Below are positions 36,001 to 45,249 of a stretch of DNA of 64,000 nt, piece after piece. The notes beneath the pieces are model-generated. The model was not told where the DNA came from, did not search any database, and saw nothing but the letters and a program-made list of their open reading frames with translations. A program made the position numbers and the translations under genes. The number at the start of each line of letters is the position of its first letter. Within the stretch, counting starts at the first letter, position 1. Origin of the DNA: Diplosphaera chodatii (taxonomy: Eukaryota > Chlorophyta > Trebouxiophyceae > Prasiolales > Stichococcaceae); the NCBI GenBank assembly GCA_032358165.1, contig JAALGY010000028.1:930001-994000 (forward strand), given 5' to 3'.

Positions 36001-39000
36001 GCAGGACCAAGATGACCCTGCTGCTCGTGACGATGGTGTCAGTGGGGTGGTCAGCACACCACCAGAAGCGTTGGTGTCGAAGGCAGCCTCCCTGGGGTCG
36101 TCCGCCGCCTCGCCAGGTGTGGCAAATCACACGACAACCCTGAAAGTGGCACTACCGTATGTTGCCGCAGGGCTGTCACTGTGAGCACAATGGCTTTCAT
36201 TCGCACCATGAACGGTCATCACATCTTGGCCCTGACATGTCCTATGCGTGCACTCCAGGCAAACCTCCAATCGGCGCCAATATGGACGAACTCAGCGGGT
36301 CCCCTGTGAGGACTGCTGCCGCAAGGTTGACGCAGCAGCCGACAGATGGTGGCAGCCCGAAGATGGCGCTGTATGCAAGCGCCGCACCTACAATGGCACC
36401 TGGTGCTGCCGCCACCGCTGCACTCGCCCCAACCGCCCTGTCAGGCAAGCACCCTGCGTCTCCCTTGTCCCGCCTGAGGTGATGCAGTATGCAAGTCGTC
36501 TGTGATACACGTCCGCACCTGTGCATTTTGCAGGAGATCCAGGTCGTCGGCTTCTTCACACACGGCATGACAACTGCCGTGTCATGTCAGCAGGCTCAGA
36601 GGAGAAGCCACTGCAGGATGTGATGCCGGACATCCCCCCAGAGGGCGCAGCAGGCCCAGCCACGGCGTCGGACGTGGATGTCAGCGGGGGCCTGGGCCCC
36701 CCGCCCGAGACGCCCCCGCGCACCGTCAGCGACCTGGCGGCGGGCGTGCCCATCACGCCTGCTCCCAGCATGGAGGCACAGGGAGACAGGTGGGCGCCCT
36801 GCCTTTCGCTGCTACCCACTTGGCCCTCAGACATGCCACCGTGCGTGATGGCCACCTCCAAATGGTGTTCACCACCATCTCAGCTGTTTTGTCCTCACAG
36901 GCAGCCACCTCACAGTGGTTGCGCATCCACTGGTGCAGGCTACACAGCAGCCTGTCCGACCTGCCGAAGGCGCCGCCGCCGACGCCGGTTTCTGGTGTGG
37001 CGACTGCACAGATGCCGCCAGCATCGATGCCCATGCCGCCCATGCCAGCTGCTGCGCCCCTGGCCATGGCTTCGCCGGCGGGCTCTGCAGGTGCTCATGC
37101 CTCGAGCCGGTGGTCATGTGTGCGTCGCGCATCTGGTGCTTGTGAGCTCTGTAGCACAGGATCACTGGGGGTTTTTTAGCATTCATGTGCACCTCCCCTG
37201 CAGAGCTGCCAGACGCGCCGCCGCCAACGCCTGCAAACAGCAGCCCCCGGGCGTCCCGCCTTTCGCTCAGCTCCTCTGCTGCAGGCCTGGCAGCCAACTC
37301 CAGCAGCAGCACCGTGCAAGACATCGGCATGTCGAAGCAGGAAGACAGCGCCCAGTCAGCCCCGGAGGGCACGACAGACGTCTTGACAGACACTGCAGAG
37401 GAGCACAAGCCTACTGGGCTCTCTCCACTGGCCGCACTCAGCGCTGTCGGGGCGGGCATCGCGGCAGTGGGCGGCGCAGCTGCAGTCGCCGTCAAGCAGA
37501 CGCTGCTGCCTGAGCCGGAGGACGCAAAAGCTGAGCAGCAGGATGGCACGCCAGTGGCAGAGCCAGCCGGCGCCGACCCGACCGGAGCATCAGCTCCTGA
37601 CGAGCCTGCTGCACCTGTGGAGCCGCCACCGACTTATGCGCCTGCAGCTGCTGAGCCAGTGCCAGCAGGCGGTGCAGCCACCGAGCCTGCAGGCCTGGCT
37701 TCTGCCAGTGGGGTGGCTGCCGCCGCCCAGGATGCCGCTGACTTGGAGCGGCCCTCAGGGGCTGCTCCTCCCATTGCGCCCGGACCCCCGCCAGGCGTTG
37801 GCATCAAAGGTGTGACATTCGTCGACGCGATGCAGCGGTGTGTACATATACCAGTCACTGGTTGTCTGCTTGGCTGCTCACTGCAGCCAGGCAGACAAAA
37901 GCAGCACTTCTAACCCGAGTCAAAGCTGGCTGCTGTGCCTGGGCGCCTACAGGTGCAGACGAGCGGGCAGTTGCTGACCTGGATGCGGCTGCTGTCGTAG
38001 CCGCTAGCGCGCCCCTGCCAGGTATATGAACTAGAATCCTCTGGTTACGCAACCTCAGTGCCTCAACGCGTATGCGTGTTCGTTATCCTGTCTGACGGCT
38101 CTATGTGCACTGCCGCTTTCCACCCCGAGGCAAATTGCCGACGCTGGCCGATGTGATGCTGCTCCAGGGTCAGCGGACAAGCTGTCGAGGGGCTCGACGA
38201 CTACCAGCATGCGACGCGCATCGAGCACAAGGTGAGCGTACACGTTGGCTGCTGATTGCAGCAGCTTCCTTTCTGGTGGCCCAGCCTTAGGTCTCACATG
38301 TGTACCATTGGCGCCATCATGCGACTTCACACCAGCATACAAACGGAAAGTGGGGGCTGCATTGCAGCGACCGAAGTGGGTCATCCATTCCGCTTGGCGT
38401 CGGCCAGAAGCATGCAGACGAAGTCATGCCGGAGGACCTGCGTCCCGAGGATATTCCACACGGTGAGCGTGGTCGTCGTTGCAGCACAAGCGCAGCACAT
38501 TGCAAAAGGTGCATTGGATCGAGCATTGGCTGGTGGCAGGGCTAGGATAGACCTTGTTGCGACCGCTACGCAATGTGGACGAGGTGTGCTCATGTTGGCA
38601 GGGTACCCATACACATCGCCGCCGCCGTCGCTGCCACCAGTGGAGGATGAGCAGGAGGAAGTGGGCGATGAGGACCTGGCAACAGCATCAGGTGCTGACC
38701 GTCATGCGCTTTTGTGAACCAGGCCTGTATCAGCCCATTGTCCCCCGCCGGCTCAGGCCTGTCCTGTGCGGGGCGCCCTCTGCCGACATTCAGGTTGTAT
38801 GGCCTGCTGTGCGTGGCCAAGGGCGTCAATCTGGCACGCCAGCCTGGCACTACAGGAGCGAAGGATATAAATAGCATCTTCAGTCCTAGATTCCTGTGCT
38901 GATGCCAACCTCCGATTCTGCGATCGCCGATCAACAGCTGGCCCCTGGCTGACGCCGACCTAGCTGCAACGTGCGTACTCACGCTTTGCCTGCTGCAAAC

Positions 39001-42000
39001 TCAGCTGACGACACCGTGGACACCCAAGGTGCCTGCTCAGTGTGCCTGTTCAGCTGCCCTGAGCGCCACCCGCCACTTGGCAAAGCAGAAAAATGCCATG
39101 CCCTCGATCGAGGCCTTCGCTCCATGTTGCACTCGCTCTGCAGCCTCGTAGCACGCCAGCAGCAGGGCTTACCAGTTCGTTCTTGCACGCCGCATGTCTC
39201 TATACTGCTCTGTGCCATGCTGCACCCACAGCAGGTTGACAGAGCAGCAATGTCATGCAGGGAGCGCAATCGGAGCAGGAGCAGGACTCACCGCTGCATC
39301 TTCATCGCTGGAGACGCGCAGCACCCCGCTGCCACCAGTGGCGGAGCTGCCGCCTGTGCGCACCTCGGCTGAGCCTGAGGAGGACATGGGATCTGGCGCC
39401 GCCGCTGTAGAGCCCATGGCCGGCATGGTGAGAGCCCACGCATCTGCACACCAGTCCGCACCTCCTTGCAGCCTGGAGCCGACACTGGTAGGGCCGGCAT
39501 ATGCCCGCCAACTTACATGTGGAACCCTTGCAGGGCAACCTGCATATCAGCACCGGCAGTGGCGCCGACGGTGCTTCGCCAGAGGGCTCGGTTGTTGATG
39601 GCGCCTCCCCCATGAGCCTCGCCGCCGGCGCTGACTTTGCTGACCTGGTGCACAATGCAATGCACTGCACAAGCTGGCCCAGAACTCTGCGCGCTCCTCT
39701 GACATGCTTCACATGCAGATCGGGCATTTGCTGTTGGAGGCCATCTAGCTTGGAAGCGCCCAATGTGCATCCACCAATGACACAGGAGCTTGAGGCCCTG
39801 AAGACGAGCGGCGGCGGCGATGCCGAGTCCGCAGCGGCAGCAGCCAAGCTGGCAGCCGCCGCCTCGCCCCACCGGCAGACCGCCACGGAGTTTTCGCCCC
39901 AGGGCCGCGTCGTGCAGCTGGCGGACCTGCCTGCAAGCGCGCTGCCAACCACGGATGCCGCGCCCCCGGTCACTGCCGCCAGCGCCTCTATCAAAACAGT
40001 CTCGGAGTCTGGCCGCAGTGCACAGGTGTGCTACGAGCGGCAGTCCCTGTGGGCCTGCATGGCCATCTGCAGGCATGCTCAGCAGCTTGGTCCAGACACG
40101 TCCTGGTCTCTGTGTGTTGATGTGTGTCGCACCTGTGTGGCTGCAGGGGGCGGCCGCCGTGGCGCCCGCGGGGAGCCCGTATGCCGGGGGGTCCGGCACG
40201 CAGTCCCCCTTCCAGGACAGCCCGACGCGGCCCCGGGGCGTGTCGCCGTCGGGCTCCACCGGCAGCCTGGCCGGCGCCGAGGGGGCCCCCTTCGTGTCCA
40301 GCGTGCCCGGCGGCTCGAAGACCACCAACCCCGGCATGCGGTGAGTACTTTCGGCTGGCACTCCATGCTTTGGCCCTCCTCCATTGCACGAAACTGAGAT
40401 CGCCTGCTGTCTTCTGCTCGTGCTGCAAGGATTGTGCGGGCAAGGCTGATGATGATTAGTGCCCTAATGTGGTTTGTTTGGTAGAGGACTTGTGGACTTG
40501 TCCCCAGGCCGTCTGAGGTCGCAGCAGCCCTGGGCGCGGTGCCTGCCGACCGATCTGCAGCGACCAAAGCAAGCCTGTCAGCTGGTGCGTTTCGTATGTA
40601 CCATGGCTTTGATATTTCAGCGCTCAGCAGCAGATGCAGCTGATCTGCTCAAGTCCCTGCATATTTATATGTCATGTGTCATCGTTAGCTGCTTCTGGAT
40701 TGATCGCCCTTCATAGTATCATAGTAGGGCACATGTTGCGGATCATCTAATGTCTCTGATGCAGCTACGGCTCCTGGTTGTGCTGTGTGCGCTGGTCGCC
40801 TCCATGCCACCTGCTACACGTCAGGGCCACTGCTGCATTGGACCCGAGTCACGCTGAACAAAGCTGAGTGACGCTCAGAGAGCCCGGCGCCCCTGCTGCA
40901 GGTGCTGATCGTGCGGACCAGGCGCTCGCGGCGCTGCACGGCGGCACCTCCCCCGGTGCCTCGCAGCACTCGGGAACCGGCGCGTCTGCCATCCTGGAGG
41001 GCAGCCACGAGGGAGTGTCCTCGACAGACGCCTCGCGCACCAACACACCACCGCCTCAGGTGCTGCCGCGTGCTGCTGTCCTGCTGCATTGGTCCATGCC
41101 ACACCGAGTCTGCCTTTACATATACAATACACCCAATCATGCAAGAATGCCTCCAAAACGACTTCCTGTCGTGTTATATGCTGCCATTACAGCTCGTCAT
41201 CACCCCAGCATCTCATGAGCTAGAGAATTTCATATGCAGGTGGCACCAGTGGCTGCAGCAGTGCCACTAGCTGCCCCACCGGGGGGCGCTGCAGATACTG
41301 GCACTTTGGCTGCGGCCGCTGATGAAAGCGCGCATACGGTTGGCGCATTCGCGCCTGAGGTCAGCGTCAAGCCCGTCGCGGGCGTTGGAGCCAGCAAAGA
41401 CACAGCGATTGCCGAGCCGACAGTCGAGGCTGGTGAAGCCGCCAACCCTGCGACCGAGGCCACACCTGGGCAGGGAGCGCAGGTTGCGGCTGTCAGCAGT
41501 CGTGCAGTGGATGTGCCGGTGGTGGACGTAGGGCCTCCTGCAGCGCCGCCGGCCACAGCTGCCAACTCCTCGCTGGTGACAGCCACTGGCGAGAGCTTCG
41601 ACCTGCCCACGCCGCACAACGCCTCACACGAGCTGGCCGCAGAACAGGTGATCAGAGGGTCTTGCAGCCTGTGCTCATGGACCGTGTGCAACTCTGTCAT
41701 TTTACAGCAACAGTGCGGGCTGTGCAGCTGGGCTTGGTCCAATGCAGATGCATGTAGATTACCCCTCTGAATGCGCAGGAGGCGAACAGTGCTGCGGAAG
41801 GCCAGGCGCACAAGGGCACGCAGGCTGGGGCGGCGGTGGTGGAGGCCACGACGCAGTCGACGGCAGCCCCGGCGACCGGCAGCAGCAGCGCAGTCCAACC
41901 GCAAGCTGCGCCTGCGAAGGAGGCACAGCGCAGCGAGATCCAGGTGACAGACACAGCCTGCCTCAGGATCCAGACAGAGACTTCCAGCATCAGCTGTGCA

Positions 42001-42150
42001 TGTCCAATGGCGGTTGCGATAACGAAAGTGATGGTAACCACCGTCTTCGTGCAGGCTGCGTCGCCGGCTGCGGCACCCAAGCCGCCAGCAGCCCGGCCAC
42101 CGCCGCGTGAAGAGAAGGTCAAGTCTAAGGGGTGCTTCTGTTTCGGCTGA
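33071..42150 (+). CDS. Large Ala/Pro/Ser-rich protein with internal repeats and Cys-rich C-terminus (no recognised family)
   Basis: Twenty-five exons join in consistent phase without a stop, giving about 1,733 residues: 33071-33219, 33413-33696, 33845-33936, 34051-34179, 34309-34402, 34540-34723, 34885-35896, 36005-36116, 36259-36444, 36534-36789, 36939-37090, 37204-37809, 37953-38021, 38130-38231, 38418-38462, 38602-38691, 39261-39427, 39534-39647, 39786-40025, 40147-40340, 40487-40584, 40902-41059, 41240-41647, 41779-41943 and 42055-42150. The N-terminus has repeated Thr-Pro-Arg units (KTPRELTGMTPRELG, then several TPRGG) and an acidic Ser cluster (DLNDSDMSSDDES). Two 29-residue Ala/Gly segments, four SLAxGAD-type units, PPPTP motifs and a final KSKGCFCFG are described under findings. 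Most of the chain looks disordered. Many proline-directed sites suggest kinase regulation. Introns 1 and 9 use GC donors. I do not recognise a domain and assign no function. A split into two genes is possible but not required by the phases. Confidence 0.7.
33220..33412 (+). other. GC-AG intron 1 of the large Ala/Pro-rich gene
   Basis: The donor is CCCCAG followed by GCGAGC; the acceptor is GGCTGCAG. This phase-2 junction rebuilds the continuous Thr-Pro-Arg repeat (LTPR joined to KTPREL). No GT donor nearby gives an open junction. Confidence 0.7.
35666..35752 (+). repeat. Ala/Gly segment, copy 1
   Basis: Encodes a 29-residue segment beginning SPLAML, with core GAGIAAVGTAAAAAVKSTLL. A near copy lies at 37422-37508 in the same gene. 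Confidence 0.9.
36445..36533 (+). other. GC-AG intron 9 of the large Ala/Pro-rich gene
   Basis: The donor is CTGTCAG followed by GCAAGC; the acceptor is TTTTGCAG (or a later CAGCAG at about 36593). Phase 1 is forced by the downstream frame. The nearby GTGATG donor gives phase 2 and runs into a stop. Confidence 0.6.
37422..37508 (+). repeat. Ala/Gly segment, copy 2
   Basis: Encodes a 29-residue segment beginning SPLAAL, with core GAGIAAVGGAAAVAVKQTLL. It differs from copy 1 at only a few residues, pointing to an internal duplication. Confidence 0.9.
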
Positions 42151-42811
42151 ACACCTGATGGCCAGTCCGCAGGCTGCCGGGGCTAGTCTACAGGCTGCAG
42201 GGGACGATCATGCATATGTTGGCAGCGACTGCTGCTCGCTGACCATGAAGCCTTGGAGCAGCCCTCACTTCGGGGTTATTTGCATGCGGAGTGCAAGAGT
42301 GACAGAGCATTTAGCTTTGGGTGCTGCCGCGATGGCTCGAACATTTGTGCGTTTCACGATGCCTGTGTGGATGCAGTCACTAGCAGCACTATTCAAATTG
42401 TCTTTTGCAGCATGTCATAGATAGATTTGGCGGTGCGGCTTCTGCTGTAGCGCTGTAACATTGCAAGACGTTTGCCTCCACCCATCATTCTGCTTACGTT
42501 CCTTGTAGTGACACGGTCTGTAGAACCGAGGCCTAAGCAGTGGGAGCGACACTGCTCCGCCCAAACCGTGCCGCTCGAAGTGCTGGGACACCTTCAGCCA
42601 GCTGCAGATCCCACCCTGTACTGGAGCCAGTCAAGCGTTCAGCACATGCATCGTGAACTTTCGTGACAGCAGAGCGGCTTGCATCACCGAGCAAACGTAT
42701 CCACCGGTCCCTGACTGGTTGCGGCTACCTACCCTGCTGGGGTGCTGTCATTGACAGTGAGACAGATCACGGACAACACCTTGCAGCAGCCTGCAGGCCA
42801 CCTGTCATCAC
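42151..42811. other. Intergenic region between head-to-tail genes
   Basis: This 661 bp stretch holds the 3' end of the large Ala/Pro-rich gene, with a TGTAA candidate polyadenylation signal at 42454-42458, and the promoter of the TPR gene. Nothing else was recognised. Confidence 0.4.
42454..42458 (+). terminator. Candidate polyadenylation signal TGTAA
   Basis: TGTAA is the usual green-algal nuclear polyadenylation signal. This one lies about 300 bp after the stop codon at 42148-42150. The match is only five bases. Confidence 0.3.
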
Positions 42812-44903
42812 ATGGTGCAGCTGATGGAGATTGACCTCAAAGCAGAGGGCAACAAGCACTACAAAGCTGGTCACTATTTGAAGGCTGCAGGCGGGTGATG
42901 CATATGTTGACATTGCATGCACATCTCGCGCATGCGTCGCCGCTCAGCATTGGCACACAACATCTTTATGATGTACTACTGCAGGTTCGTACACGAAAGC
43001 GTTGAAGGAGACGCCAGACTCTGCAGTGCTCTACAGGTGTGTCGCTTCACAGGGGTAATGACCGGCAGACCTTCACCATGCATGTCCGCACCCTCAACCA
43101 TCATGGCGTGACCGGCAGAATCTCAACACGTCTGGTGCTGATGCCGGCATGATCTGCGTTGCAGCAATCGCAGCGCAGCGCTCCTCAAACTCAACAAGGT
43201 GGCGAAGGCGCTGGCAGATGCGGATGCGGCAATACAGCGGGAGCCAGACTGGGACAAGGGTTACTTTCGAAAAGCAGCGGCGTTGGAGGCGCAGGAGAAA
43301 CTCGACGAGGCACGCGATAAAGCTCGATGTTGCTCAACTTGATCAGAGGAAAGGCACAATGTGCTACCACGATGCTCTTGCTGGCAAGAGCAGTCCGACA
43401 TGACGCCCCCACCAGTGGGTGATCATGCGGGTTGGGCCCTCGACTGAGGGAGGGGTATCAACTGCTGACGGGTGAGGAGACTGGCTTTTTACAGGCGGCG
43501 CAGCACTACACGAAGGCACTGCAGCTGAACCCCACCAATGCGGAGGTGGCGGCGAAGGTCAAGTCGCTCAACAGGCAGCTGGGCCAGGCGCCCCTCCAGG
43601 TCAGCAAGCTGATTAGGGCTTATCAGGATAGAGGCCAGCATCGTAGCGTTCTGGGACGCAACCTCACGGGATAGCGGGTCACACAGAACTCGACACATAT
43701 GTCTTTCCGAAGGATCGAATCAATCACGATTGTATGTGTGGACAGAATATTCATACTGCTGTGGATTGCAGCAGTCACCAACAACAGCAGCCGCGGACCC
43801 GCTGGAGCAGTTCACGCAGCGCATCATCGGCATGACGAAGGCAGCGGCAGCGAAAGATGGCTTGTCAAGCCTCAGAAATAGCGTCTCCTTCTGGCCACGT
43901 GAGCACTGCAACACTCGCAACCCTTTGCTCCCTCTGAATGCTGCTTCATGCGTTGACCTGCTGTGCACGGTGTTCGAGGTGATCATGTAGCACCCAGGTC
44001 AGATGCGTTCACATTTCAGGTGTGTGCACTGCAGCCAAACAAAAGGATGGCGGCCAGGAGGAGCAGATGACCCAGGTCTCCATCAGCAGCGCTTTTGACA
44101 GCCCGCAGGTAGGCCACAGGCTACAGCAGCTGGACGACTGCAGGTGTAAATGGAGATTTCCTATAAACGATGCTTCAGCTGATGCTCCTGATCTACGCTA
44201 GTGGCGTATGCGCAGGTTTTGCAGGAGTGCCTATCCTACCTGCGGCAGACAGCTCAGGATCAGGTAGGCGACAAGGCATTGGATGCGCCGTGCAGTCCGA
44301 GTGACACCATCTGCTTGTCTGTGCTTTGCACATCCTCAGAGACGTTCAAAACTTGCTGCAGGGCTTCACAGCAGCATGCACAGTGGCAGTGCAGAGCCAA
44401 GTTGCCTACCCACAGGTGAAGCGTGCGACATGTTGAGGAAGGTCAACACAGTGTACACACAGGGGAACGAAGCTCCAATGCCGACTTGGATGTTCACCAG
44501 TACGGCAGTACCGTGATCCTGCTGACATGCCCAGCAGGTGTGGAAGCAGCCTGGCTGGCCGCTGCCAGATTCGCAGGATGGCGTGTTTGTGCAGCTGGAC
44601 TCGCTGAAGGCCAAACGACTGTACTACTTGCCTTCTCAGGGCGGCCTGCTCAGGTGCGGCAACTGTGCTGGGCTCAGCACTCGGATGAAGCTAGACAGCG
44701 CAGCCCGATCTGGCTGTCAGCCACGGTCAGAAGTCGGTGCATTTTTCACTGGCCACATGGCGCCTTTGGTGATTGCAACCACAGCACATCATTGTCGTGG
44801 TTCAGGCCAGATCTGCCCTACTGACCTACTGATTTGCTCCCTCAGCAGGGATCCGCGGGAGCTCAGAGACACCTTCAAGCTGATGGAGCCCCTGTTTCGG
44901 TGA
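42812..44903 (+). CDS. Tetratricopeptide-repeat protein with uncharacterised C-terminal region
   Basis: Exon 1 (42812-42890) begins MVQLMEIDLKAEGNKHYKAG. It joins through a GC-donor intron to exon 2 (42985-43036, SYTKALKETPDSAVLY) and then to exon 3 from 43165 (SNRSAALLKLNKVAKALADA, REPDWDKGYFRKAAALEAQ). Together these form canonical TPR helices resembling the TPR1 module of STI1/HOP co-chaperones. A further half-repeat reads AAQHYTKALQLNPTNAEVAA near 43493. The rest is not a known domain to me: LEQFTQRIIGMTKAAAAKD, then EEQMTQVSISSAFDSPQ, LQECLSYLRQTAQDQ, EACDMLRKVNTVYTQGNEAP, WKQPGWPLPDSQDGVFVQLD with KRLYYLPSQ, and a last exon DPRELRDTFKLMEPLFR ending TGA at 44901-44903. TPR modules usually bind Hsp70/Hsp90 C-termini. 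The exon borders between 43320 and 44860 are approximate. Confidence 0.7.
42891..42984 (+). other. GC-AG intron 1 of the TPR gene
   Basis: The donor is GGCTGCAG followed by GCGGGT; the acceptor is CTACTGCAG. The phase-1 junction continues the TPR helix pattern (LKAAG to SYTKALKE). The GTGATG alternative a few bases later gives phase 2 and an unrelated reading. Confidence 0.7.
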
Positions 44904-45249
44904 CAGTCATATAGTTCAGCAAGTGATGGGCCATTTTGGGGGCACATGTCGAAGCACCTCTGCTATGGTATGCTGGTGGTCATCAGATGACTTGTTGCAT
45001 GGTGTCAGTCCACAGAGAGGCAATTACCATACTTAGCTAGACGACAAGGCACACTAATGCAGCAACAGTGCACCAAGTAGTCCTTGACCTGATGAACGCC
45101 CATCGTCAAAATGGGCGCTTCCTGAGATGTCACACGCAGGAGCCTGAATGCAGAGTGCAGCACAGCAGTGCTCTGCTAAATAATGAAGCCATTTGACCTG
45201 AACCCTCGCAATTGCCTTGTTGAAACCCTGCTTTTGCAGCATTGTGCTC
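44904..45249. other. Intergenic region between convergent genes
   Basis: This 346 bp gap holds two 3' ends. No coding block, repeat or RNA gene was seen. Confidence 0.4.
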
